DNA of 64,000 nt, from positions 2,170,001 to 2,234,000 of the forward strand of contig CBDCDT010000002.1 in assembly GCA_965215445.1 (NCBI GenBank), in the 5' to 3' direction. The notes beneath the pieces are model-generated. The model made no database searches. It saw nothing but the letters and a program-made list of their open reading frames with translations, and had not been told where the DNA came from. The translations under genes and the position numbers were made by a program. This DNA is from CBDBLK01 sp965215445. Its GTDB lineage: Bacteria > Bdellovibrionota > Bacteriovoracia > Bacteriovoracales > Bacteriovoracaceae. Of the stretch, positions 8,801-16,166 are shown one piece after another. Position 1 is the stretch's first letter. Every line of letters begins with the position of its first letter.

Positions 8801-8898
8801 GGATGGGAGACGCTGCCTCATTTGAGGCAAGCGCCCGATCGCCAAAGCGATTCAGGGAGAGGGGCACTTGCAGGTAGGCCCGTGTCTCTCTCCCATCC
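8801..8898 (+). ncRNA. Structured element copy 1 (putative small RNA)
   Basis: GGATGGGAGA (8801-8810) pairs with TCTCCCATCC (8889-8898) to close a cloverleaf-like fold. Inside are GCCTCATTTGAGGC, an ATCGC-CAAA-GCGAT hairpin, and a hairpin with GGGC/GCCC arms around the loop TGCAGGT. A near-copy lies 202 nt downstream with different arms but the same loop. An inner GGGAGAG could compete with the closing stem for CTCTCCC, suggesting two states. No known RNA family is recognised and the strand is uncertain. Confidence 0.45.
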
Positions 8899-9002
8899 AT
8901 CCCCTGTTTCGGCACAATTTCCGGCAAAAATTAAGAAACTTTAAGATTATACGAGTAAAATTCACTGTCTCATTTTTAGACACTTCCATGCTAAGCTAAA
9001 AG

Positions 9003-9103
9003 GGATGGGAGACGCTGCCTCATTTGAGGCAAGCGCCCGGTCACCACGAATGGCAACTCAGGGAGGGAGTGTTTGCAGGTAACACATTGACTCTCTCCCA
9101 TCC
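9003..9103 (+). ncRNA. Structured element copy 2 (putative small RNA)
   Basis: Second copy of the element at 8801-8898. The closing stem and first hairpin are identical, but the last hairpin has GTGTT/AACAC arms instead of GGGC/GCCC while keeping loop TGCAGGT, so sequence changed and pairing was kept. The upstream block (TTTTTAGACACTTCC) and the downstream tail (TTTCGGCACAATT) are also conserved between copies. The middle hairpin is weaker here (CCA-CGAA-TGG core). Confidence 0.45.
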
Positions 9104-9168
9104 ATTCCCCATTTCGGCACAATTCCCGGCAAAAATTAAGAAATCCAAGGCCAGCAGAGCAGAAAATG

Positions 9169-9232
9169 CGAGTAAAATTCACTTGACTGAATAATAATCG
9201 CGAGTATTTTTCAGTTGGGTGAATTTTACTCG
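9169..9232. repeat. Long inverted repeat
   Basis: CGAGTAAAATTCAC (9169-9182) and its exact complement GTGAATTTTACTCG (9219-9232) with inner GACTGAA/TTCAG pairing; followed by TATTTTTAG on the plus strand. The left arm sequence also occurs singly at about 8951-8964. It could act as a bidirectional terminator or protein site. Confidence 0.5.
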
Positions 9233-9257
9233 TATTTTTAGTAAATTCAGGGACTTA

Positions 9258-9423
9258 GGGCCACTTTTGAGATTCAAGTCGCCAGTTCCACCCGGTATCC
9301 CTGATATTTGCGGACGTTTAAGACCCCACTGTCGAAAATCAAATATTGGCCCTTGATACCCATCAGTGTTCCCTCGATCACCGGCGTTTTTTCAAAACTC
9401 AAAGCTTTGATCTGGGTTGGCCA
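9258..9423. repeat. Direct repeat, left copy (duplicate of DUF2797 gene 3' end)
   Basis: About 165 bp nearly identical to 11520-11684, with only scattered single-base differences. The two copies bracket the ankyrin-repeat gene with a period of about 2.26 kb. Confidence 0.85.
9274..9423 (-). pseudogene. DUF2797 3'-end fragment
   Basis: The last ~50 codons of the DUF2797 gene at 11535-12347 are repeated here, still open and ending in TGA at the same place (…VELAT instead of VELAI). There is no start or ribosome site, and the N-terminal 220 residues are absent. The similarity stops abruptly at about 9423, inside the end of the ankyrin gene, whose last 8-9 codons are read from this fragment in another frame. 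Confidence 0.8.
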
Positions 9424-11318
9424 AGGGAACTGGCCCGTTCCAGCCTGTCGGCAATCTCGTGATGGCCATTTTTTCTCGCCACTTCGGCGGGAGAAACATT
9501 ATTCTTCCTGAAAACTCCCGAGCGGTAAGTGATGTCGGGGTCGGCACCACGCTGTAGCAATTTCTCTACCGCCTGAAGATGGCCTTTTTCCGCCGCCAAA
9601 AAGAGGGCCGTCTTGGTGGTGTAATGCCCTTGGGCAGACCTTTGAACGGCGTTGACATCACTGTGGGGGACGAGGGCCTCGAAGGCCTCGAAATTTTCCC
9701 GGCGAATACTAATCATAAGCGCCGTTTCTGGATGGCGGGTTCCTTCGCTGCGAAAGGCATCGGGGTTGGCGTTTCTTCTCAAGAGTTGAGGTATGAGTTC
9801 TGCCCGGTCATAGTCGGCGGCCATGTGAAAGGCATTTCTACCCTTGGAACCTATCAAATTGGGATTGGCAACGGGAATGAGTTGGCCGGCGGTATCTGTA
9901 TTTCCCTCGCGAATGGCGTGAGTTAAGGGCAGGCGTCCGCGCTCGTCGGGGATGTCGGGATTGGCCCCCGCAGACAACAACGCCTTCAAACTCTGGTGCT
10001 TGCTTTTCTCGGCGGCGATAAAAAGCGGAGTTTTGCCCTCTGTATCTTTGGCATCAAGACTTATTCCCCGATCGGCCAAAGCGGTGACGATTTCAGGGGC
10101 GTCTTTGCGGGCCGCTATGTGAAGGGCATTTCTTCCGTCGGAATCGGTTGTGTGGGGATTGGCAAAGGGAACGAGTTGTTTGGCGGTATCCGTATTTCCC
10201 TCGCGAATGGCGTGAATTAAGGGCAGGCGTCCGCGCTCGTCGGGGATGTCGGGATTGGCCCCCATGGAGAGCAATTCCTCCAAACTCTGGTGCTTGTTTT
10301 TCTCGGCGGCGATAAAAAGCGGAGTTTTGCCCTCTGTATCTTTGGCATCAAGACTTATTCCCCGAGCTGCCAAAGCGGTGACGATTTCAGGGGCGTCTTT
10401 GCGGGCCGCTATGTGAAGGGCATTTCTTCCGTCGGAATCGGTTGCGTGGGGATTGGCAAAGGGAATGAGTTGTTTGGCGGTGTCCGTATTTCCCTTGTCG
10501 ATGGCGAAAAACAAGGGCAGGCGTCCACGCCCGTCGGGGAGATCGGGATTGGCCCCCATGGAGAGCAATTCCTCCAAACTCTGGTGCTTGTTTTTCTCGG
10601 CGGCAACAAAAAGTAGCGTTTTCCCATCTTCGTCTTTGATGTCAACGCTCATTCCTCTTTTTACCAACGCTTTGATAATGTCGGGCCGATCTTGACCGAT
10701 TGCCAGATGGGCCATTTCGGCAATCAAAGCACTATTGGGTGATTGCAAGAGAGTTTCGAGTTCTGCACCATCCATTTCTTCCGATGAGAAATTTTGTTGG
10801 TAAAACTCCAACAATTGCTGCCACTCGTGTGCATGAAATTGTGTTGAACTCGGAAGTTCAAACCGGCCACCGCCACAATCATCGGGCGGCGAAAGAAAAG
10901 TTTCGGCCAATTTGTTTGATATGGCCTGATCTATGATGTCCTCTGCTCTGGTGAGAGTTTTTGAGTCTTGAAAAAATCTCTGGTGAACGTAGGCGGTTCT
11001 GATGTGACTGGTTTTACCGTCAGCACCGTAATAGTGGACATTAATCGCCACTTTTTCAAAATAATGGGGGTCGCTTTGCAATTTTTCTCGGCGCTCACTT
11101 GCCTCCATTGCTTGCGCAGACCGATCCCGACGAGGGATTCTTTCGATGAGAACCGCCCTCTGATTGGCCTCTTCGGGATGAAGTGTTTCGCTGATACGTT
11201 CGGCAAAATCAACCTGGACAGGCCCTGAAACGGCGTAAAATTCGCCCCAACAAGGGGATAACGCCAGGAATACAACGGCGAAAAAATAAACTTTTATCGG
11301 CCTTAAAAATGCTTTCAC
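9399..11318 (-). CDS. Exported ankyrin-repeat protein
   Basis: About 639 residues if started at the GTG at 11318, which has AAAAGG just upstream and begins a signal peptide (VKAFLRPIKVYFFAVVFLAL…SPCWG); an upstream TTG at 11378 is the alternative. An N-terminal region of about 190 residues of no known family is followed by at least 11 ankyrin repeats (consensus GKTPLFIAAEK…LLSMGANPD). Three consecutive blocks of 98 residues (three ankyrins each) are almost identical at DNA level, indicating recent internal duplication. The C-terminal residues GQPRSKL come from the DUF2797 fragment. Function unknown; presumably periplasmic protein binding. Confidence 0.75.
   Translation of the reverse strand: MKAFLRPIKVYFFAVVFLALSPCWGEFYAVSGPVQVDFAERISETLHPEEANQRAVLIERIPRRDRSAQAMEASERREKLQSDPHYFEKVAINVHYYGADGKTSHIRTAYVHQRFFQDSKTLTRAEDIIDQAISNKLAETFLSPPDDCGGGRFELPSSTQFHAHEWQQLLEFYQQNFSSEEMDGAELETLLQSPNSALIAEMAHLAIGQDRPDIIKALVKRGMSVDIKDEDGKTLLFVAAEKNKHQSLEELLSMGANPDLPDGRGRLPLFFAIDKGNTDTAKQLIPFANPHATDSDGRNALHIAARKDAPEIVTALAARGISLDAKDTEGKTPLFIAAEKNKHQSLEELLSMGANPDIPDERGRLPLIHAIREGNTDTAKQLVPFANPHTTDSDGRNALHIAARKDAPEIVTALADRGISLDAKDTEGKTPLFIAAEKSKHQSLKALLSAGANPDIPDERGRLPLTHAIREGNTDTAGQLIPVANPNLIGSKGRNAFHMAADYDRAELIPQLLRRNANPDAFRSEGTRHPETALMISIRRENFEAFEALVPHSDVNAVQRSAQGHYTTKTALFLAAEKGHLQAVEKLLQRGADPDITYRSGVFRKNNVSPAEVARKNGHHEIADRLERASSLGQPRSKL
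9991..10700. repeat. 294-bp tandem repeats inside the ankyrin gene
   Basis: The same landmark, CTCTGGTGCTTG, occurs at about 9991, 10285 and 10579, a 294-bp period equal to 98 codons. The units differ at a few positions only (for example ATCGGCC versus AGCTGCC near 10073 and 10367). Confidence 0.8.
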
Positions 11319-11459
11319 ATCGCCTTTTTCGACGTTTTCCCAAGAAAAATTTAATGGCCGTCTTTGAGAGTTGCTCAAATTGTGTCAAGTATTACGTTAT
11401 TTGCTTTTTGGAGATGGTGAAGAAGCGAAATATCCCAATAATTACTGGTAGTTAAGGAC

Positions 11460-11470
11460 GTAAATTTTAC
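11460..11470 (-). promoter_or_regulatory. GTAAAATTTAC site 2, upstream of ankyrin gene
   Basis: Same 11-mer as at 8568 and 14678, on the minus strand, 82 nt before the TTG and 142 nt before the preferred GTG of the ankyrin gene. Shared regulation with the other two exported-protein genes is inferred. Confidence 0.35.
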
Positions 11471-11519
11471 CGCTCGATATGAAATGGCGTTTCGTAGACG
11501 TTAAAGGTTGGTTAATTTA

Positions 11520-11684
11520 AGGCCACTTTGAGATTCAAATCGCCAGTTCCACCCGGTATCCCTGATATTTGCGGACGTTTAAAACCCCATTGTCGAAAAT
11601 CAAATATTGGCCCTTGATACCCATCAGTGTTCCCTCGATCACCGGCGTTTTTTCAAAACTCAAAGCTTTGATCTGGGTTGGCCA
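11520..11684. repeat. Direct repeat, right copy (native DUF2797 3' end)
   Basis: Partner of the copy at 9258-9423. This copy is in frame with the complete DUF2797 gene and is therefore probably the original. Confidence 0.85.
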
Positions 11685-12347
11685 CTGGTTCACCGGATAA
11701 GCGATTTCCACTACGTCCTCGTCCACGTCCTCGGCGCCACAGTCGTCCAGGAAATCGGCCAGTTCACAAAAGAGGTCTTCGCGCACGCTGGTCAAATCGA
11801 CTTCGCCGATTTCCCCGCGAAGCATTTTGCGCCAGTCGGTTTTGTCGCTGATGTGGCGACTGATCTCGACTTCTACCAGGCCCGCCGTCCTTCGGTCGGG
11901 AACTTTCAAGATGGGAAGGGCAAAGGCCGCGCCCTGATCAATCCAGCGCGTGGGAATTTGAGTCTGGCGGGTGATGCCCACTTTCGGCCCCGAAGTGTTG
12001 GCCAGGTACACGCAGTGAGGGGCAAAACAATGTTTTTCTCCCCACTCGGGCTGGCGGCACGTTCCCCGGTGATAGTGACATTCCTGGGGCCTGATAATGC
12101 ACGAATCGCAACAGGCAAGACGCATAAAGTTTTGGTAGCTGTACCCCTGTCCATAAGATTTTTTGATTGGTGTTCCGTCTTCAATGTCGTAAATCTCCCC
12201 ACTAAAACGCAGGCGCACAGAACTTCCCAAAAGCGGATTTAAAGGCACTAAATGCTCGCCCACCGGAAGCTGGTAGCGCACCGGGGAGTCCAGTTGCGTG
12301 CGCATCTTGAGCAAATCTCCGGTAAAAGTTTGCCGAGTCCCGCTCAC
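11535..12347 (-). CDS. DUF2797 family protein
   Basis: 270 residues matching DUF2797: a zinc-binding-like Cys/His set (LACCDSC, ECHYHRGTCR, PEWGEKHC, PHCVYLA) followed by KVGITRQTQIPTRWIDQGA. The biochemical role of this family is not established. The GTG start overlaps the stop of the esterase gene in GTGA (12344-12347), so the two are translationally coupled. Its 3' end is duplicated at 9258-9423. Confidence 0.85.
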   Translation of the reverse strand: MSGTRQTFTGDLLKMRTQLDSPVRYQLPVGEHLVPLNPLLGSSVRLRFSGEIYDIEDGTPIKKSYGQGYSYQNFMRLACCDSCIIRPQECHYHRGTCRQPEWGEKHCFAPHCVYLANTSGPKVGITRQTQIPTRWIDQGAAFALPILKVPDRRTAGLVEVEISRHISDKTDWRKMLRGEIGEVDLTSVREDLFCELADFLDDCGAEDVDEDVVEIAYPVNQWPTQIKALSFEKTPVIEGTLMGIKGQYLIFDNGVLNVRKYQGYRVELAI

Positions 12348-13039
12348 TTGCGCCCGCCTAAAAAATCGTCGAGCTTTTGGATGACTTCAAAGGGGATTTC
12401 ATGGCCGCCCACAAATTGATGGAAGGTGAAATCCGCTCCCGATTTTTCCAGCAACTCCTTTAAGGCAAGCGCCGAATGGAGGGGCAAAACCGCATCGAGA
12501 CTGCCGTGGGATTGAAAAACCGGGAAAGCGGGGGCAGGACGCAGTTTGTCCGCCCATCCCCCAGGGTCTGCCAAGGCCGCCGAGAGCAAGGCCAGGCGTT
12601 TGACCTGTGCGGGAAAATTCAAGGCCCACTCAAAAGACAACATCGCCCCCTGGCTGAAGCCCCCCAGGAAAACTTGCGGGTAGCGCTGACACACTTGCGC
12701 CATAAAAGAACTCAGCCCCTCCATGGCCCGATCAATCTGTGGCGGAAGCGGTGGGTGTTGCTCCAACGTGCCTTGCACCAGTTGGGACAAAAAAACTTCA
12801 TCGAGGGGAAACCAGGCGCGGCCTTGCGGGTAACCCTCCAAGCTCAAGGGGGCATTGGGAAAAAACCAGTCGCAAAAAGCGGCCGCTTTTGGCAAAGCGC
12901 CGGACAAGGGGGCCAGGTCGTGCATATTCGCCCCATAACCGTGCAACAAAACAACCGCATGGGAAGGCAGACTTTCAGAATTTGCCGCGTCTGCCTTTTT
13001 CCAAAGCGCTTCGAGTTCTCCCCAGTGGATTTTTTCCAT
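12344..13039 (-). CDS. Phospholipase/carboxylesterase family alpha/beta hydrolase
   Basis: 231 residues with a complete catalytic triad: Ser129 in GGFSQGA, Asp182 in SHGSLDAVLP, His213 in VGGHEIP. The N-terminal VVLLHGYGANMHDL forms the oxyanion loop. This is the acyl-protein thioesterase/YpfH-type size and layout, and it has no signal peptide, so it should be a cytoplasmic esterase of unknown substrate. It is coupled to the DUF2797 gene downstream. Confidence 0.85.
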   Translation of the reverse strand: MEKIHWGELEALWKKADAANSESLPSHAVVLLHGYGANMHDLAPLSGALPKAAAFCDWFFPNAPLSLEGYPQGRAWFPLDEVFLSQLVQGTLEQHPPLPPQIDRAMEGLSSFMAQVCQRYPQVFLGGFSQGAMLSFEWALNFPAQVKRLALLSAALADPGGWADKLRPAPAFPVFQSHGSLDAVLPLHSALALKELLEKSGADFTFHQFVGGHEIPFEVIQKLDDFLGGRK

Positions 13040-13195
13040 GCCTCCTCTTTACCACACGAGCGGCCCAAACTCCAAGGCCCTGGCAGACGCCCTGCTCCGA
13101 TTTATTTCAAAAATGAAAAAACTTATTTTTACCATTCTCTTTTGCGAAGACCTCTCTCTAAGGTGCTTTTTTAACCTTCAACAGGGAGCTAAAAA

Positions 13196-14149
13196 GTGCC
13201 TCAAAACAAATCCAAATTTACCAAACTGCAACTCCACAATGCCTTGTTTAAAGAAATCTATTCTGACCCCAGGTATGCCACCGACCTCTTCCGCTTGATT
13301 CTCACTCCCAGCGAGTACCAAAACTACAATTGGAAAACCCTCAAATCAGAGGAAACCGTTTATATAGACCCGGCGTGGAGGGAAAAGAGAACCGATCTCT
13401 TTTTTTCAGTGAAGTACAAAAATTCGGGTGAGGCGATTCAAGTCGCTTTTCTTCTGGAACACAAAAGTCATCAAGATTCCAAACTCTTGCAACAACTGCT
13501 GCATTATCAAACTTGTATTTACGCCACGAAAAAAAGGCCGATTGTCCCCATTTTAGTTTATCATGGGCGGGAAAAAGACTGGAAAGGGCCTTTGAATTTT
13601 CAGGATTCTCTGACGGGCATGACTTCAAAGGTTCGCCGCAATTTTGGCAAAAACGTCCTCAATTTTCACTGCCGTCTGCTCAATCTCAACAAACTGGCCG
13701 CCTGGAATAAAAAACGCTTGACAACAACTCCTATTTTATACACGATGTCTCGGATATGGCGGATGGACGATCAGGCGATTGGAGAACTTTTTAAAATTTC
13801 GTCTGCTGCCAAAAACAAGGCCGAACATACAAAATTGTTGGGCAAGGCCTTGCGCTATCTCGAACGCTATCGAGGGAAAAAATTTCACCTTGGCCGGCTG
13901 GAACGCATTGAACGGGAAGTTATTCCCAATAAAGGAGAACGAATTATGCCTGCACTAAAGTATTCTTTACAGATCGACCGCGACGAGTGGTTTGAAGAGG
14001 GCCTGGAAAAGGGACTCGAGGAAGGAGCGCAGAAGAAAGCGTGGGAAATTGCCCGTGATATGCTTACTGCCGGCTCAAACCCTGCGTTTGTGGCCAAAAT
14101 TACGGGATTGACTCTTCAAGAAGTCAAAAACTTAGGTTCAAAAGACTGA
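13196..14149 (+). CDS. Rpn family (PD-(D/E)XK) recombination-promoting nuclease
   Basis: 317 residues. N-terminal HNALFKEIYSDPRYATDLFRLIL, then DPAWREKRTDLFFSV (Asp67) and VAFLLEHKSHQDS (Glu88, Lys90) give the PD-(D/E)XK nuclease core of the Rpn/transposase_31 group, which nicks DNA and promotes RecA-independent recombination in E. coli. The C-terminal part is charged with an EEGLEKGLEEGAQKK helix typical of the family. GTG start with AGGGAG upstream. A two-way hairpin follows the stop. Confidence 0.85.
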   Translation: MPQNKSKFTKLQLHNALFKEIYSDPRYATDLFRLILTPSEYQNYNWKTLKSEETVYIDPAWREKRTDLFFSVKYKNSGEAIQVAFLLEHKSHQDSKLLQQLLHYQTCIYATKKRPIVPILVYHGREKDWKGPLNFQDSLTGMTSKVRRNFGKNVLNFHCRLLNLNKLAAWNKKRLTTTPILYTMSRIWRMDDQAIGELFKISSAAKNKAEHTKLLGKALRYLERYRGKKFHLGRLERIEREVIPNKGERIMPALKYSLQIDRDEWFEEGLEKGLEEGAQKKAWEIARDMLTAGSNPAFVAKITGLTLQEVKNLGSKD

Positions 14150-14165
14150 GAAACTGTTCCAAAAT

Positions 14166-14194
14166 TTCTTAAGGGCCTAACGGCCCCTTAAGAA
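14166..14194. terminator. Bidirectional hairpin terminator
   Basis: TTCTTAAGGGCC and GGCCCCTTAAGAA (one bulged C) flank TAAC, between the convergent stops at 14149 and 14197. AT-rich tails on both sides are short, so termination efficiency is uncertain. Confidence 0.6.
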
Positions 14195-14196
14195 TG

Positions 14197-14592
14197 TTAT
14201 TTGCCAGACATTCCGCGTATGGCCCTTTGGTGCAGCCGTTGTGCAGACTCTCTCACTTCCCTGGAATTGCCCATTGTCTTGAGATAATTTTTGAGTGGCA
14301 ATGGTTTCCCGAAAGATTTTTCTTGTAGGTACACATTGCAACCGAAGGGAAGATTGAAAAATTCATGTACACAATCTTCTACGTCGGTATCTTCCAGACA
14401 CGTCTCTCGCAAAGATTGTCGGCCCTGATAGGACAGTCGGGCAACGGATTCTTCAACGGAAGGACACTGATAGATAGCGTAGCCGCCCCCGCCAACAAAA
14501 CCCCCGCCCTCTTGAGCGTGGGCGCTGATCAAAAGGATGGCCAACAAAACTAGATAGCTCAAACGAGAAAAAATTATTTTTGAAAAACACAT
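14197..14592 (-). CDS. Small exported Cys-containing protein
   Basis: 131 residues. Signal peptide of 26 residues ending ISAHA|QEGGG, then a Gly-rich segment (GGGFVGGGGYAIY) and a mature domain with four cysteines, probably two disulphides in the periplasm. GAGGAG ribosome site. No family recognised. A GTAAAATTTAC site lies 86 nt upstream. Confidence 0.65.
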   Translation of the reverse strand: MCFSKIIFSRLSYLVLLAILLISAHAQEGGGFVGGGGYAIYQCPSVEESVARLSYQGRQSLRETCLEDTDVEDCVHEFFNLPFGCNVYLQEKSFGKPLPLKNYLKTMGNSREVRESAQRLHQRAIRGMSGK

Positions 14593-14677
14593 AAATATCT
14601 CCTCTTTTTTGGGTTAACGTCTTGCAGGCCACTTTACAAGAAGGCGGTGCTGCGTGCAATCATTTTTTTGAAACCGT

Positions 14678-14688
14678 GTAAATTTTAC
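14678..14688 (-). promoter_or_regulatory. GTAAAATTTAC site 3, 86 nt upstream of 14592 start
   Basis: Third occurrence of the 11-mer on the minus strand, within CGGTAAAATTTACACGG. Spacing to the start codon (86 nt) is almost the same as at site 1 (87 nt). Confidence 0.35.
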
Positions 14689-14711
14689 CGACTTAAGGCC
14701 CAGATCAAAAC

Positions 14712-15476
14712 TCAGTAGATGCCGGGAGACAGCTTCAAGGCCCTGAAATCCAGTTCCTCGACGACCCTTTGATCCACCAGAATGGGTTCCTGCATGGGGG
14801 TGACTTGCGCCTTCTTTTTGAGTGCCTCGACGGAAAACTCAGCGTCCAAAGTTTCCTCGTCCCGATCAATGGTGGCCCCAAAATTGTCCCTTCCAAAAGA
14901 GCGCATGGCGATCCAGCAGCTAAGGCCATCGAAGCGGCGGCACTCGAAGTCGGCACTCTCTTGCAGTGTCGCCTGGTCTTTCCTCCGCAAGGCCACATAG
15001 GTTTTCGTAAGGCCTATGATTTGAGGGTAGTTGACGCCGTATTGGTCTTGCAAAAATTTGACCTGTTTCCAGGCGCTGTCAAAATTTTCCAGGCGGATTT
15101 GAAAAGCACTGTCTACCATCCAAATTTTGAGGGGATCAAAAGAGGTTTTGTGCAAATGCCCCACAAGGGTCACACCCTCTTTCCAAAACCTGAGTTTAAA
15201 GGCCAGTGCTAGGGCCTTTTGAAGAGTGTCCACGGAGTAGGGCCTTTCGGCAAGCGAAGTTTCAAAACGCTTGAAGGCCTTGGCATACTCTCCCCTTTTG
15301 AAAAAAAGATTTCCCAGAATATTTTGGGTGTTAAAACTGGCCGATTGGTTCATCCCCTCGATCATTTTAAAGGCCTCTTCAAAACGGTTGTTGCGGTAGA
15401 GATAAAAACTCATCAACTCGCGCATATTTTGCGTTCTCGAAAGCCTCATCGGAAAGCCCCTGTATGCCCGCTTCAA
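14712..15476 (-). CDS. TPR-like protein, C-terminal part (frameshifted from upstream ORF)
   Basis: The useful reading begins about at 15425 (MRELMSFYLYRNNRFEEAF) and continues with helix pairs of TPR character (FNTQNILGNLFFKRGEYAKAFKRFE split over two helices). It overlaps the upstream ORF out of frame, and its first residues continue that ORF's helix pattern better than the upstream ORF's own tail does. Probably the second half of one exported TPR-type protein of about 480 residues. Real frameshift or sequencing error cannot be told apart here. Confidence 0.5.
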   Translation of the reverse strand: MKRAYRGFPMRLSRTQNMRELMSFYLYRNNRFEEAFKMIEGMNQSASFNTQNILGNLFFKRGEYAKAFKRFETSLAERPYSVDTLQKALALAFKLRFWKEGVTLVGHLHKTSFDPLKIWMVDSAFQIRLENFDSAWKQVKFLQDQYGVNYPQIIGLTKTYVALRRKDQATLQESADFECRRFDGLSCWIAMRSFGRDNFGATIDRDEETLDAEFSVEALKKKAQVTPMQEPILVDQRVVEELDFRALKLSPGIY

Positions 15477-16131
15477 AAGCGGAAAGATTCAAAAACAACA
15501 TCCCCTTGGCCCACAAGTCGATAGCACCTCTTTCATCTTTTCTACTTTCATCAAGGCCGGCCAGCACCTGGCCCCAGTTGCGCATTTTTTCTCTCTCCCC
15601 CGAGCGCTGGTAATGCATATCGGTTACCACTTCCGGCCACAAGTGATCCTGATATGCGTGCGCACCCGTGGAAAGAGTGCAACTAATTTTTTCCCGGCCA
15701 AAATTGCGAAAGTCTCCCAAGGCGGCCAAATTCACCAAACGTAACACACAAATGTGAGGGTATTTTTCAAAACTATTGAACTGGCCTTCTGCTATCAGCT
15801 TCAAGCTGTCTTCAAAGCGATTTTGCAAAAAGGCGATCAGCGCCCGATAATACGTTTGAACCGCTTTAAATTGTCCAGAGTGCTGGCCGGCAAGGCCCAG
15901 AGATGCTCTGGCGGCATTCAGTTTTCCTTTCAAAAGCGCCAGTTTGACGGATTGAAGATGGTGGAATTCATACAAGCGCTGGCCATCTTCCCGTTCTTTT
16001 TGCACCAGTGCGGCCTTTTCCCGATGACTAAAAACCGACGCTTTCCAACCCTGCCGATCCAATTGCTGGGCAGAAATACCAGCATTGGCCAACCAAAAAA
16101 AGAGCACAATTTTCCGTTTGTCTGCTTGCAT
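15379..16131 (-). CDS. TPR-like exported protein, N-terminal part
   Basis: 250 residues starting with a signal-like segment (MQADKRKIVLFFWLANAGIS|AQQ) followed by helical repeats (SVKLALLKGKLNAARASLGLA region; ALIAFLQNRFEDSLKLIAEG). It ends in VDEFLSLPQQPF, a non-TPR tail just where the other frame supplies RELMSFYLYRNNRFEEAF. A one-base frameshift near 15405-15425 would join both parts. Divergent from the gene at 16167. Confidence 0.5.
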   Translation of the reverse strand: MQADKRKIVLFFWLANAGISAQQLDRQGWKASVFSHREKAALVQKEREDGQRLYEFHHLQSVKLALLKGKLNAARASLGLAGQHSGQFKAVQTYYRALIAFLQNRFEDSLKLIAEGQFNSFEKYPHICVLRLVNLAALGDFRNFGREKISCTLSTGAHAYQDHLWPEVVTDMHYQRSGEREKMRNWGQVLAGLDESRKDERGAIDLWAKGMLFLNLSAFEAGIQGLSDEAFENAKYARVDEFLSLPQQPF

Positions 16132-16166
16132 ATAAGACTCATCGGCAAACCCTCCGACGCCTTTAT

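Noticed and set aside
8801..9103. c-di-GMP riboswitch or 6S RNA identity for the twin elements
   Set aside because: The diagnostic GEMM tetraloop-receptor and CACGCACAGGGC-type segments, or the 6S central bubble, are not visible; only a generic multi-hairpin fold is supported.
8991..9182. 63-codon minus-strand frame over structured element copy 2
   Set aside because: It runs through the paired arms of the RNA element, has no ribosome site, and the equivalent frame is not kept in copy 1.
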